64,000 nt of DNA from Paraburkholderia ginsengisoli NBRC 100965 (GCF_000739735.1 NZ_BBJF01000014.1:124001-188000); one strand, 5' to 3'; positions 26,040 through 35,342 are shown, counted from the first letter of the stretch. The notes: generated by a model from the sequence alone, not told the origin. Made by a program: numbers and translations.

Positions 26040-27416
26040 TTGCGCATGCTCAAACATCTCTACGTGCAGGTTCTGATCGGACTTGCCGCCGGTATTCTCG
26101 TCGGTTACTTCTGGCCCAAATTCGGCGTCGAAATGAAACCGCTCGGCGATACGTTCATTCGCCTCATCAAGATGCTGATCACGCTCGTGATCTTCTGCAC
26201 GGTGTCGGTGGGCATCGCGCGTATGGAAAGCCTGAAACAGGTCGGCCGCGTCGGCTTCAAGACGCTGCTGTACTTCGAGGTCGTGACCACGATCGCGCTG
26301 GTGCTCGGACTGGTGGTCGCGAACGTGCTGCGGCCCGGCGACGGACTCAATATCGATCCCGCGTCGCTCGACACGCACGCGATGTCGCATTACGTGGCGG
26401 ACGCGCACGTGTCGTCGTCGAGCTTCATCGACATGATCGTGCCGAATTCGGTGGTCGGCGCATTCGCTCGCGGCGATCTGCTGCAGGTGCTGCTGTTCTC
26501 GGTGCTGTTCGGCATCGCGCTGTCGATCATGTCGCAACGCAGCCGTCTGCTGATGCGCGGCATCGAGCAGTTCGGCGACACGCTGATGCGCATCGTCGAA
26601 ATGATCATGCGGCTCGCGCCGCTCGGCGCATTCGGCGCGATTGCGTTCACGGTCGGCAAGTACGGCATCGGTACGTTGCAGCAACTCGGTCTGCTGATTC
26701 TGTGCTTCTACATCACCAGCATCCTGTTCATCGCGATCGTGCTCGGCGCGGCCGCGCGCTGGGCCGGTGTCGGGCTCTGGCCGCTGTTGCGCTACTTCCG
26801 CGAGGAACTGCTGATCGTGCTCGGCACGTCCACCACGGAATCGGTGTTGCCGCGTCTGATGGAAAAGCTCGAACGCATGGGCTGCCCGCGCGCGATCGTC
26901 GGGCTCGTGCTGCCCACCGGCTATTCGTTCAATCTCGACGGCGCGGCGATCTATCTGACGATGACGTCGCTCTTCATCGCGCAGGCCACCAACACGCATC
27001 TGACGCTGATGCAGCAGATCGGCCTGCTGGCGATCCTGATGCTGACGTCCAAGGGCGGTGCGGGCGTGGCGGGCGCGGCGCTGGTCGCGTTGACCGCGAC
27101 GCTGTCGACGCACAACATCATTCCGGTCGCGGGTATCACGCTGATTCTCGGCGTGGACCGCGTGCTCAACGAGGTCCGCGCGCTGACCAACATGATCGGC
27201 AACGTGGTGGCGACGCTGGTGGTCGCGCGTTGGGAGGGCGCGTTCGACGCGCGCGCGGCACGCGAATTCCTCGCCGCGCCGCGTGAAGTGCAGGCGCAGG
27301 CTCAGGCTCAGGCTCAGGCGCCGCGCCAACCGCAGCCGAAGCCGAAGCCGAAGCCTGAGGCGGCGCATCCCGGTCTCGACGAAACCAGCCGCCTTGCGGC
27401 GGGCAAGGGCGGCTAG
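26040..27416 (+). CDS. DctA-like dicarboxylate/amino acid:cation symporter
   Basis: A 458-residue carrier of the DAACS family with about eight helices and two re-entrant loops. Signatures are LGTSTTESVLPRLMEKLERM, PTGYSFNLDGAAIYLTM and TSKGGAGVAGAALVAL. GGAG lies 8 bases before a TTG at 26040; an ATG two codons later is the alternative. Inside a suy-slc operon the likely cargo is sulfolactate or another small sulfonate rather than succinate, an inference. The C-terminal tail after the last helix is a Gln-Ala and Lys-Pro low-complexity stretch. Confidence 0.88.
   Translation: MRMLKHLYVQVLIGLAAGILVGYFWPKFGVEMKPLGDTFIRLIKMLITLVIFCTVSVGIARMESLKQVGRVGFKTLLYFEVVTTIALVLGLVVANVLRPGDGLNIDPASLDTHAMSHYVADAHVSSSSFIDMIVPNSVVGAFARGDLLQVLLFSVLFGIALSIMSQRSRLLMRGIEQFGDTLMRIVEMIMRLAPLGAFGAIAFTVGKYGIGTLQQLGLLILCFYITSILFIAIVLGAAARWAGVGLWPLLRYFREELLIVLGTSTTESVLPRLMEKLERMGCPRAIVGLVLPTGYSFNLDGAAIYLTMTSLFIAQATNTHLTLMQQIGLLAILMLTSKGGAGVAGAALVALTATLSTHNIIPVAGITLILGVDRVLNEVRALTNMIGNVVATLVVARWEGAFDARAAREFLAAPREVQAQAQAQAQAPRQPQPKPKPKPEAAHPGLDETSRLAAGKGG
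27291..27358 (+). repeat. Two in-frame hexanucleotide repeats in the carrier tail
   Basis: Five CAGGCT/CAGGCG units (27291-27320) are followed by three to four GCCGAA-type units (about 27335-27352). They encode QAQAQAQAQA and PKPKPKP near the cytoplasmic C-terminus. Changes in copy number would alter length by two residues without breaking the frame. Confidence 0.75.
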
Positions 27417-28385
27417 ATGATGAAGAAGATCGTTATCAGCGAGTTCATGGACGAGGCGGCGGTTCATTCGTTGCGGCAGCGCTTCGACGTGCGCTTCGAT
27501 CCCACGCTGTTCCTCGAGCCGTCGCGCCTCGCCGCCGAACTTGCGGACGCGCACGCACTGATCGTGCGAAACCGTACGCAGGTCACGGCGGCGCTGCTCG
27601 ACGCCGGCCCGCAACTCAGCGTGGTCGGGCGGCTCGGCGTCGGTCTCGACAATCTGGATCTCGCCGCCTGCGCCGCGCGCAACGTGGCCGTGTTCCCGGC
27701 GACCGGCGCGAACGCGCAGGCGGTGGCCGAGTATGTGATCGCGACCGCGCTCGTGTTGCTGCGCGGCGCGTATCTGCGTAGCGCCGACGTCGCGGCGGGT
27801 GCGTGGCCGCGCGAGGCATTGTCCAATGGCCGGGAAGCTGCGGGCAGCGTGCTTGCGGTGATCGGCTTCGGCGGGATCGGGCAGCGCGTCGCGGCGCTCG
27901 CGCGCGCGCTCGGCATGACGGTGGTCGGCTACGATCCGCAGCAGCCCGCCGACGCGCCGTGCTGGCGCAGCAGTGGCGCACGCGCACTGCCGCTCGACGA
28001 CGCGCTCGCGCTTGCCGATGTCGTCACGCTGCACGTGCCGCTCGTCGACGCGACGCGCAACCTGCTCGACGGCGAGCGCATCGCGCGGCTCAAGCGCGGC
28101 GCGGTCGTCATCAACACGGCGCGCGGCGGCACGCTCGACGAGCGCGCGCTCGCCGTCGCGTTGCGCGAACAGCGGCTCGCGGGCGCGGCGCTCGATGTCT
28201 TCGCCGACGAACCGTTGCCGCCCGGCTCCCCGCTCGCCGACGCGCCGAACCTGATTCTCACGCCGCACATCGCCGGGCTGACGAAAGAGGCCAACGAGCG
28301 CGTGAGTTCACTCGTCGCCGAACGCGTGGCCGCCGCGTTGACGCATGGCGCGCCGGACGCGATGCGGAGCGCCGTGTCAAACTGA
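27417..28385 (+). CDS. slcC: (S)-sulfolactate dehydrogenase-like 2-hydroxyacid dehydrogenase
   Basis: A 322-residue D-isomer-type dehydrogenase, close in form to D-3-phosphoglycerate dehydrogenase without the regulatory domain. NAD motif VIGFGGIGQRVA (about 148); catalytic Arg in NTARGGTLDE, Glu in ADEPLPPG, His in TPHIAGLT. In sulfolactate clusters SlcC oxidises (S)-sulfolactate to sulfopyruvate. The ATG abuts the carrier stop with no gap, so it is in the same operon. The symbol is assigned from context plus family. Confidence 0.8.
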   Translation: MMKKIVISEFMDEAAVHSLRQRFDVRFDPTLFLEPSRLAAELADAHALIVRNRTQVTAALLDAGPQLSVVGRLGVGLDNLDLAACAARNVAVFPATGANAQAVAEYVIATALVLLRGAYLRSADVAAGAWPREALSNGREAAGSVLAVIGFGGIGQRVAALARALGMTVVGYDPQQPADAPCWRSSGARALPLDDALALADVVTLHVPLVDATRNLLDGERIARLKRGAVVINTARGGTLDERALAVALREQRLAGAALDVFADEPLPPGSPLADAPNLILTPHIAGLTKEANERVSSLVAERVAAALTHGAPDAMRSAVSN

Positions 28386-28421
28386 TGCCCTCCTGAATCC
28401 ACCCAACCAGAGGAATGATCG

Positions 28422-29420
28422 ATGGCCCGACTGCTTCCCGACGCGCTCAACGTGCTTGCCGTCGGCTCACTGCGCCATGCGGGCGCGTTGCCGGCGACCG
28501 CTGAATCGACGGCACGCGCGCTCGTCTATGCCGACCTGCGCGGTCTGTCGTCTCACGGCGTGTCGCGCCTGCCGATGTATTGCGCGCAGTTGCGCAACGG
28601 CCGCGTCGATCCGGCCGCGCAAGCCGCCATCGTCGCGGATCGCGGCGCGACAGTGCTGATCGATGCGGCGGACGGCCTCGCGTATCCGGCCTGCGATCTC
28701 GCGGTGTCGACGTTGATCGGGCGCGCGCAGCAATTCGGCAGCGCGGTCGCGGGCATCAAGGGCAGCCACCACTTCGGCGTCGGCGCGGCGCATCTGGCCG
28801 CGCTCGGCGAGGCGGGCATGGTCGCGCTCGCGTTCAGCAATTCGCCGGCGGCGATGCCCGCGTGGGGCGGCAAGCGTGCGCTGTTCGGCACCAATCCGAT
28901 CGCCGCGGTGTTCCCGCGACGCAATGGCGACCCGCTCGTGATCGACCTCGCGCTATCGCAAATCGCGCGCGGCAAGATCGCGATTGCCGCGCGTGATGGC
29001 AAGCCGATTCCCGAAGGCTGGGCGACCACCCGCGACGGCCTGCCGACCACCGACGCGCGCGCCGCGCTCGACGGCATGATGCTGCCGTTCGGCGGCGCGA
29101 AGGGCGCGATGCTCGCGCTGATCGTCGAACTACTCGCGGCGGCGCTGACCGGCGCGAACTTCGGCTACGAGGCGGGCTCGTTCCTGACCGAGGAAGGCGA
29201 GCGCTCGCGCATCGGCCATCTGTTCTGGGCGATCGATCCGGGCGCGCTCGCCGGCGATGACGCGTATCTGTCGCGCGTCGAGGCGCTGATCGAGATGATG
29301 CTGGAAGACGACGACGTGCGGCTGCCAGGGTATCGACGCGAAAGCCTCGCGCGCACGGCGGAGAAAGAGGGCGTCGAGATTCCGGACGCGCTGATCACGC
29401 AACTGCGGGGGCGTGATTGA
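28422..29420 (+). CDS. comC: (R)-sulfolactate dehydrogenase-like (ComC/SlcD) enzyme
   Basis: A 332-residue protein of the malate/L-lactate dehydrogenase Ldh_2 family. Landmarks are ADLRGLSSHGVSRLPMY at the start, GIKGSHHFGVGAAHLA and SNSPAAMPAWGGKRALFGTNP in the middle, and FGGAKGAMLALIVELL. ComC/SlcD enzymes reduce sulfopyruvate to (R)-sulfolactate with NAD(P)H. With the preceding dehydrogenase it would convert (S)- to (R)-sulfolactate, the form SuyAB uses. Confidence 0.8.
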   Translation: MARLLPDALNVLAVGSLRHAGALPATAESTARALVYADLRGLSSHGVSRLPMYCAQLRNGRVDPAAQAAIVADRGATVLIDAADGLAYPACDLAVSTLIGRAQQFGSAVAGIKGSHHFGVGAAHLAALGEAGMVALAFSNSPAAMPAWGGKRALFGTNPIAAVFPRRNGDPLVIDLALSQIARGKIAIAARDGKPIPEGWATTRDGLPTTDARAALDGMMLPFGGAKGAMLALIVELLAAALTGANFGYEAGSFLTEEGERSRIGHLFWAIDPGALAGDDAYLSRVEALIEMMLEDDDVRLPGYRRESLARTAEKEGVEIPDALITQLRGRD

Positions 29421-29457
29421 AGCCGCTGGGTCAAACAGCGGCCCACTGAAAGGCGAA

Positions 29458-29488
29458 CGGAAACTATCGGCAGCGCGGATAGTTTCCG
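29458..29488 (+). other. Perfect 11-bp inverted repeat between comC and soeA
   Basis: CGGAAACTATC and its exact complement GATAGTTTCCG flank a 9-base spacer. It lies 38 bases after the comC stop and 100 before soeA. There is no T-run, so it could be an operator for the soe genes or an RNA hairpin; it resembles neither the GntR-like nor the LacI-type sites. Confidence 0.5.
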
Positions 29489-29587
29489 TCGCGAATCGCG
29501 ATTTCCCTTCTGGCGCCGCGTCGAATAGGATGGTCGGTATCGATTCACCCCGCTTCGACACCCCCGCAGCAGCGACGGAGATTCCGC

Positions 29588-32509
29588 ATGGAACACCACG
29601 CCCGCACGCAGAACGAACGGCTCGACATCAAGACCACCACCTGCTACATGTGCGCGTGCCGTTGCGGCATCCGCGTGCATCTGCGTGACGGCGAGGTGCG
29701 CTACATCGACGGCAATCCGGAGCATCCGCTGAATCAGGGTGTGATATGCGCGAAGGGCGCGTCGGGCATCATGAAGCAGTACTCGCCCGCGCGTCTGACC
29801 CGGCCGCTGATGCGCAAGGCCGGCGCGGAGCGCGGCAGCGCGCAGTTCGAGCCGGTGTCGTGGGAGGTCGCGTTCGACGTGCTCGAAAAGCGACTCGCAT
29901 CGATCCGCGCCACCGACCCGAAAAAATTCGCGCTCTTCACCGGCCGCGACCAGATGCAGGCGCTGACCGGCCTGTTCGCGAAACAGTTCGGTACACCTAA
30001 CTATGCCGCGCACGGCGGCTTCTGCTCGGCCAACATGGCGGCCGGGATGATCTACACGATCGGCGGGTCGTTCTGGGAATTCGGCGGCCCCGATCTGGAC
30101 AGCGCGAAACTGTTCTTCATGATCGGCACGGCGGAGGACCATCATTCGAATCCGCTGAAGATCGCGATCTCGAAGTTAAAGCGCGCAGGCGGCCGCTTCA
30201 TCGCGATCAATCCGATCCGCACCGGCTACGCGGCGATTGCCGACGAGTGGGTGCCGATCAAACCCGGCACCGACGGCGCGCTCTTCATGGCGTTTCTGCA
30301 CGAACTGATCGCCGCCGATGCGTGGGATCACGAGTTCGTGCAGCGCTTTACGAACGCGGCGGAACTCGTCGATCTCAATGAAGCCAGCGAAAACTTCGGC
30401 CTGTTCGTGCGCGATCCGGCACGGCCCGTCGGCAATCCGCTGTTTCCGCAGAATCATTTGTGGTGGGACGCACAGACAGGGCGCGCGGTGCCGCATCATG
30501 CGAGCGGGGTGACGCCCGCGCTCGACGGCCGCTATACGCTCGATGACGGCACGCCGGTCACGCCGTCGTTTGCGTTGCTGCGCGAACGCGTGGCCGATTG
30601 CACGCCCGAGTGGGCCGCTGAAATCACCGGCATTGCGGCGGACACGATACGCCGTCTCGCGGGCGAAATGATCCAGACGAGCCGCGCGCATCGGATCACG
30701 CTGCCGATCCGCTGGACCGACGCTTGGGGCGAGACGCACGAAACGGTTACCGGCAACCCGGTCGCCTTTCATGCGATGCGCGGCCTCGCCGCGCATTCCA
30801 ACGGCTTCCAGTCGATCCGCGCGCTCGCGGTGCTGATGTCCTTGCTCGGCACGATCGATCGGCCCGGCGGCTTTCGTCACAAGTCGCCGTTTCCGCGCGC
30901 GGTGCCGCCGTCGGCCAAACCGCCGAACAGTCCCGATGCCGTCAAGCCGAACACGCCGCTCGCGAGCGGTCCGCTCGGCTGGCCCGCCGCGCCCGAGGAT
31001 CTGTTCATTGACGAGCACGGCGGCCCGGTGCGCATCGACAAGGCGTTCTCGTGGGAATATCCGCTCGCCGTGCATGGCGTGATGCACAGCGTGATCACCA
31101 ACGCGTGGCGCGGCGATCCGTATCCGATCGACACGTTGATGATTTTCATGGCCAACATGGCGTGGAATTCGTCGATGAACACGATGAAAGTGCGCGAGAT
31201 GCTGGCCGACAGGCACGCGAACGGCGACTACAAAATTCCGTTTCTGGTGGTGTGCGATGCGTTCCAGTCGGAGATGACCGCGTTCGCCGATCTGATCCTG
31301 CCGGACACGACGTATCTCGAACGGCACGACGCGATGTCGATGCTCGATCGGCCGATCTCCGAGTTCGACGGCCCGGTGGATTCGGTGCGCGTGCCGGTCG
31401 TGCCACCCACCGGCGAGTGCAAGCCGTTCCAGGAAGTGCTGATCGAACTCGCGTCGCGGCTGAAGTTTCCCGCCTTCACCACGGCCGATGGTGCGCGGCG
31501 CTTTCGCGACTATCCCGACTTCATCGTCAATCACACGACCGCGCCGGATTCCGGCGTGGGCTTTCTGATCGGCTGGCGCGGCAAGGACGGCGACAAGGCG
31601 TTGGTCGGCGAGCCGAATCCGCAGCAATGGGAGCAGTACGCGAAGAACAATTGCGTGTTCCATTACCGCTTGCCCGAGACGATGCAGTACATGCGCAATT
31701 GCAACGGGCCCTATCTCGACTGGGCGGTGAAAAACGGCTTCCGCAAATTCAACGAGCCGATCCTGATCCAGCTTTACTCCGACGTGATGCAGAAGTTCAG
31801 ACTCGCCGCGCAAGGGCGCACGAGTGGACGGCAGCCGCCGGATCATTTGCGCGAGCGGGTCGAAAAGTATTTCGACCCGCTGCCGTTCTGGTATGCGCCG
31901 CTCGAAAGCGCGGCCACCGATCTCGCGCGTTTTCCGCTCGCGGCCGTGACGCAGCGGCCGATGGCGATGTACCACTCGTGGGACTCGCAGAACGCGTGGC
32001 TGCGGCAGATTCATGGGGAGAACTATCTATACATGAATCCGCTGATGGCCGCGGAGAACGGCATCGAGGACGGCAACTGGATCTACGCCGAGTCGCAATG
32101 GGGCCGCGTGCGCTGCATGGCGCGCTTCAGCGAGACCGTCGAGCCCGGCACGGTGTGGACGTGGAACGCCATCGGCAAGGCGTCGGGTGCGTGGAATCTC
32201 GGGCCGGGCGCGAACGAATCGCAGCGCGGCTTCCTGCTCAATCACCTGATTACCGACGAGTTGCCCGCTCGTGACGAAACGGCCGCGCGGCTGTCGAACT
32301 CCGATCCGGTGACCGGCCAGGCCGCATGGTACGACGTGCGCGTGCGCATCTACCCGGCGGAGGCCGATGCGCGGCATACGCTGCCGCAATTCGCAGCGAT
32401 GCCCGCGCTGCCTGGATCGAACGGCGTGGTCTCGCGGATCGTGCAGACTTACTTCGCGGGACGCGGCGAGTTCGCGGCGAGGCTGCGGGGAGCGAATCGG
32501 CGGAAGTAG
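29588..32509 (+). CDS. soeA: Sulfite dehydrogenase, molybdopterin subunit
   Basis: A 973-residue member of the DMSO-reductase family, the length expected for SoeA. The N-terminal [4Fe-4S] motif is TTCYMCACRCG with the last Cys in GVICAKGAS. The FCSANMAAG segment (about residue 150) holds the probable molybdenum-ligand Cys. No Tat signal is seen, consistent with a cytoplasm-facing enzyme. It oxidises sulfite, released by SuyAB, to sulfate and passes electrons through SoeB/SoeC to quinone. Other readings (thiosulfate/polysulfide reductase) fit the family but not the neighbours. Confidence 0.87.
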   Translation: MEHHARTQNERLDIKTTTCYMCACRCGIRVHLRDGEVRYIDGNPEHPLNQGVICAKGASGIMKQYSPARLTRPLMRKAGAERGSAQFEPVSWEVAFDVLEKRLASIRATDPKKFALFTGRDQMQALTGLFAKQFGTPNYAAHGGFCSANMAAGMIYTIGGSFWEFGGPDLDSAKLFFMIGTAEDHHSNPLKIAISKLKRAGGRFIAINPIRTGYAAIADEWVPIKPGTDGALFMAFLHELIAADAWDHEFVQRFTNAAELVDLNEASENFGLFVRDPARPVGNPLFPQNHLWWDAQTGRAVPHHASGVTPALDGRYTLDDGTPVTPSFALLRERVADCTPEWAAEITGIAADTIRRLAGEMIQTSRAHRITLPIRWTDAWGETHETVTGNPVAFHAMRGLAAHSNGFQSIRALAVLMSLLGTIDRPGGFRHKSPFPRAVPPSAKPPNSPDAVKPNTPLASGPLGWPAAPEDLFIDEHGGPVRIDKAFSWEYPLAVHGVMHSVITNAWRGDPYPIDTLMIFMANMAWNSSMNTMKVREMLADRHANGDYKIPFLVVCDAFQSEMTAFADLILPDTTYLERHDAMSMLDRPISEFDGPVDSVRVPVVPPTGECKPFQEVLIELASRLKFPAFTTADGARRFRDYPDFIVNHTTAPDSGVGFLIGWRGKDGDKALVGEPNPQQWEQYAKNNCVFHYRLPETMQYMRNCNGPYLDWAVKNGFRKFNEPILIQLYSDVMQKFRLAAQGRTSGRQPPDHLRERVEKYFDPLPFWYAPLESAATDLARFPLAAVTQRPMAMYHSWDSQNAWLRQIHGENYLYMNPLMAAENGIEDGNWIYAESQWGRVRCMARFSETVEPGTVWTWNAIGKASGAWNLGPGANESQRGFLLNHLITDELPARDETAARLSNSDPVTGQAAWYDVRVRIYPAEADARHTLPQFAAMPALPGSNGVVSRIVQTYFAGRGEFAARLRGANRRK

Positions 32510-32562
32510 CGAGGCAGTGGAGGCACAAACGGAAGCGTAAGCGGCGAGGCAAGGAGCGTTAG

Positions 32563-33324
32563 ATGACCCAGATGGCGTTGGTGATCGATCTGAACGTGTG
32601 CGTGGGATGCCAGGCGTGCGTGACGAGTTGCAAGGAGTGGAACACGTCGGGCGAGTCGGGCAGTCTCGCCGATCTGAACCCCTACGATGCGGACCCGTCC
32701 GGCACTTTCTTCAACCGTGTGCAGAGTTTCGAAGCCGGCAGTTTCCCGAACGCGGAGACGATCCATTTTCCGAAATCGTGTCTGCACTGCGAGGACCCGC
32801 CGTGCGTGCCCGTCTGTCCGACCGGCGCGAGCTACAAGCGCAAGGAGGACGGCCTGGTGCTGGTCGATTTCGATCGCTGCATCGGCTGCAAGTATTGCGC
32901 GTGGGCGTGCCCGTACGGCGCGCGCGAACTCGACGAGGCGCGCAAGGAGATGACCAAGTGCACGCTGTGCGTCGATCGGATCCACGATGAAAATCTCTCC
33001 GAACGCGATCGGCAGCCGGCCTGCGTGCTCGCGTGCCCGACCTCGGCGCGGCTCTTCGGCGATATTCACGATCCGCAGTCGGTGGTCTCGAAAGCGATCG
33101 AGGAGCGCGGCGGATATCAGTTGATGCCCGAGTGGAACACGCGGCCCGCGAATCATTATTTGCCACGCGTGCCCACTGCGGCTTCGGGCTGCGGCGGCGA
33201 TGCGTGCTCGTGCAAGACGGCCGGTTCGTCCACGGACGACGCGGGCCGTGCACCCGCTTCGCTCGACGCGCAGCTCGAGCGCGGTGAACTGCATCTCGCG
33301 TCGATGGCGACGCGCATCGGGTAG
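32563..33324 (+). CDS. soeB: Sulfite dehydrogenase, iron-sulfur subunit
   Basis: A 253-residue ferredoxin-like subunit with Cys for four [4Fe-4S] clusters: CVGCQACVTSC, CLHCEDPPCVPVCP, CIGCKYCAWACP, and KCTLC with CVLACP. It relays electrons from SoeA to SoeC. The C-terminal tail after about residue 200 is variable and carries three further Cys (GCGGDACSC) of unknown use. It starts 53 bases after soeA and ends 18 before soeC. Confidence 0.9.
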   Translation: MTQMALVIDLNVCVGCQACVTSCKEWNTSGESGSLADLNPYDADPSGTFFNRVQSFEAGSFPNAETIHFPKSCLHCEDPPCVPVCPTGASYKRKEDGLVLVDFDRCIGCKYCAWACPYGARELDEARKEMTKCTLCVDRIHDENLSERDRQPACVLACPTSARLFGDIHDPQSVVSKAIEERGGYQLMPEWNTRPANHYLPRVPTAASGCGGDACSCKTAGSSTDDAGRAPASLDAQLERGELHLASMATRIG

Positions 33325-33342
33325 AACCCACAGGACCTCACG

Positions 33343-34293
33343 ATGAATCCGGCATTTTCCGTAGTTTTCCTGACTACTTTGAGCGGTGCGGCGCAAGGCC
33401 TGCTGATCGCGCTCGTCGGCGTGGAAAGCGCCGCGCATCTGGGCCTGCTCGCATCGCCTGCGGTCGCGTTCTATGTGATCGGCGCGGCGGTGTCGGTGCT
33501 GTTGGGCGGACTTGGACTGATTGCATCGTTCTTCCATCTCGGTCATCCCGAGCGTGCATGGCGCGCGATCGCGATGTGGCGAACCTCGTGGCTGTCGCGC
33601 GAATGTCTGTGCTTGCCCGCATTTCTCGCGTGTGCGTTCTTCTACGGCGTCGCCCACTGGTTCGATTCGCCGTGGTCGCTTGCGCTCGGCTGGCTCGGCG
33701 TGCTGGCGAGCGCCGCGCTGTTCGTCTGCACCGCGATGATCTACGCGTGCCTGCGCTTCCTGCAGGAATGGGCGACGCCGCTCACGCTCGTGAACTTCAC
33801 GCTGCTCGGTTGCGCGTCGGGCTTCACGCTGGCGACCGCGCTGAGCGCGTGGCGGGCGCCCGCGCTGACCGCCGGGCTCGCGATCTGCGCGTGCGTGCTG
33901 ACGCTCGCGGGTTGCGCGAGCCGTTCGGCGTCGCTGGTGCGCAATGCGCGCTTGCGGCCGAAGTCGACGGTGCAGAGCGCGACCGGCATCCGCAATCCGA
34001 AGCTCGTGCAGGTCTCGCGCGGCTTCACCGCCGGCGCGTTCAATCTGCGCGAGTTCTTCCATGGGCAAACGGCGCGCACGCTGCGCGGCATCAAATGGGG
34101 CTTCCTCGTGACGGCGTTCGTCGCGCCGGTCGTGTTAATCGCGCTCGGCGCGAGCCTGAATTCGCTGGGCGCGTCGTTCGGCCTGCTCGTCGCAGCCTGT
34201 CTCGTGCAGTACGCGGGCCTCGTCGCGGAACGGTGGTTCTTCTTCGCCGAGGCGAAGCACCCGCAGAACCTCTATTACGCGAGAGTCGGCTGA
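33343..34293 (+). CDS. soeC: Sulfite dehydrogenase, membrane anchor (DmsC-like)
   Basis: A 316-residue polytopic protein with about eight helices, of the DmsC anchor family. The first helices (MNPAFSVVFLTTLSGAAQGL) and the FHLGHPERAWRAIAMWRTSW segment are characteristic of DmsC/SoeC. It binds quinone and attaches SoeAB to the inner membrane. Its final 19 bases overlap the convergent LacI gene. Confidence 0.87.
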   Translation: MNPAFSVVFLTTLSGAAQGLLIALVGVESAAHLGLLASPAVAFYVIGAAVSVLLGGLGLIASFFHLGHPERAWRAIAMWRTSWLSRECLCLPAFLACAFFYGVAHWFDSPWSLALGWLGVLASAALFVCTAMIYACLRFLQEWATPLTLVNFTLLGCASGFTLATALSAWRAPALTAGLAICACVLTLAGCASRSASLVRNARLRPKSTVQSATGIRNPKLVQVSRGFTAGAFNLREFFHGQTARTLRGIKWGFLVTAFVAPVVLIALGASLNSLGASFGLLVAACLVQYAGLVAERWFFFAEAKHPQNLYYARVG

Positions 34294-35342
34294 AGCGCGG
34301 CCTCGCAGGGCCGCGCGGTCGTGCCGCGCACGATCAGCTCGATCGGCAGGCGCTCGTGCGGCGGCGGCTCGCCGTCGGCGAGCCAATGGAGGACCGCGCG
34401 CGCGGCGCGCTCGCCGAGTTCGTAGGTCGGCAGCAGGATCGTGGTGAGGCCGGGCATGATCTGCGATGCGATCGGCAGATTGTCGCAACCGACGATCGAC
34501 AGCGCGCCGGGCACGTCGATGCTTAGCGCCTGTGCTTCGAACAGACAGCCGAGCGCGAGCACGTCGTTGCCGCAAAAGATCGCGGTGGGCGAAGGGCGCA
34601 GTTTGAGCAGATGTTGCAGACCAGCGCGGCCGCCTTCGAAGCCGAACGGCTGCTCGATCACGCAGGCGTCGGGCAGTGTGCAGCCATGTTGCGCGAGCGT
34701 CTCGCGAAAGCCCTCGATGCGTTCGCGGGCGCGGTCGTTGTGCCGCGTGAAGCCGGACACCGCGCCGAAGCGGGTATGACCGAGCGAGAGCAGATGATCG
34801 GCCGCGAGCTGGCCGATCAACCGGTTGTCGAAGCCGATCGACGGCGGCGTCTCCCCAGCGGCGGCGAGCTCCGCAGACGGATGCGACCACATGATCACCA
34901 GCGCGACCTGGCTCGCGCGGATCAGCTCGTAGGTTTGCGCGGCGTGATCCTGGCCGACCAGCAGGATCGCGTCGACCGAACGTTCCAGCAGCGCGCGCAC
35001 CACCTCGGTTTCGGCGGACAGGTTGTACTCGTGCGCGGAGATCAGCAGTTGATAGCCGGAGTTCGACAGCGTGGTCTGCAATCCCTGCACCGCGCGCGCG
35101 AAGATCGCGTTGTCGAGGGTCGGCACGATCGCGCCGACCGTGCGCGCCCGCCCTAGCGCGAGCGCGCGCGCCGCGCCGTCCGGCACGTAGCCGAGCGTCG
35201 AGATCGCCTCGCGAATGCGCGCGCGCGTGCCCGGCTTGACCATGTCAGGGTTGGATAAGGCGCGCGAAACCGTGGCCGTGGAGACCTCGGCCAGGCGCGC
35301 AACGTCGCCGATGCGAGCCCGCGAAAGAGGTGGATTGCTCAC
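34275..35342 (-). CDS. hpsR: LacI-family regulator of the DHPS genes (HpsR-like)
   Basis: A 355-residue LacI repressor. HTH at about 9-55 (IGDVARLAEVSTATVSRALS), then a periplasmic-binding-like sensor domain. GTG at 35342 is chosen because it sits directly before the HTH; 20 more in-frame codons upstream are unlike the family. Known DHPS clusters use a LacI-type HpsR. Here perfect LacI-style operators lie in front of the ABC importer (35477) and of hpsN (39350), which supports the assignment. The inducer is presumably DHPS or a derivative. Confidence 0.87.
   Translation of the reverse strand: MSNPPLSRARIGDVARLAEVSTATVSRALSNPDMVKPGTRARIREAISTLGYVPDGAARALALGRARTVGAIVPTLDNAIFARAVQGLQTTLSNSGYQLLISAHEYNLSAETEVVRALLERSVDAILLVGQDHAAQTYELIRASQVALVIMWSHPSAELAAAGETPPSIGFDNRLIGQLAADHLLSLGHTRFGAVSGFTRHNDRARERIEGFRETLAQHGCTLPDACVIEQPFGFEGGRAGLQHLLKLRPSPTAIFCGNDVLALGCLFEAQALSIDVPGALSIVGCDNLPIASQIMPGLTTILLPTYELGERAARAVLHWLADGEPPPHERLPIELIVRGTTARPCEAALQPTLA

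Noticed and set aside
27291..27358. Frameshift or assembly error in the carrier tail
   Set aside because: The repeats are in frame on both sides and the stop directly abuts the next gene, so the reading frame is consistent.
25770..28268. A very long minus-strand open frame (832 codons) opposite suyB, the carrier and slcC
   Set aside because: His/Arg/Asp-rich, low-complexity translation typical of the antisense of GC-rich genes; the plus-strand genes have clear families and ribosome sites.
27417..28385. Serine-pathway D-3-phosphoglycerate dehydrogenase (serA)
   Set aside because: Lacks the C-terminal regulatory domain and abuts the carrier gene in the suy-slc operon.
30176..32014. Minus-strand open frame (612 codons) opposite soeA
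   Set aside because: Same kind of shadow; SoeA is well supported on the other strand.
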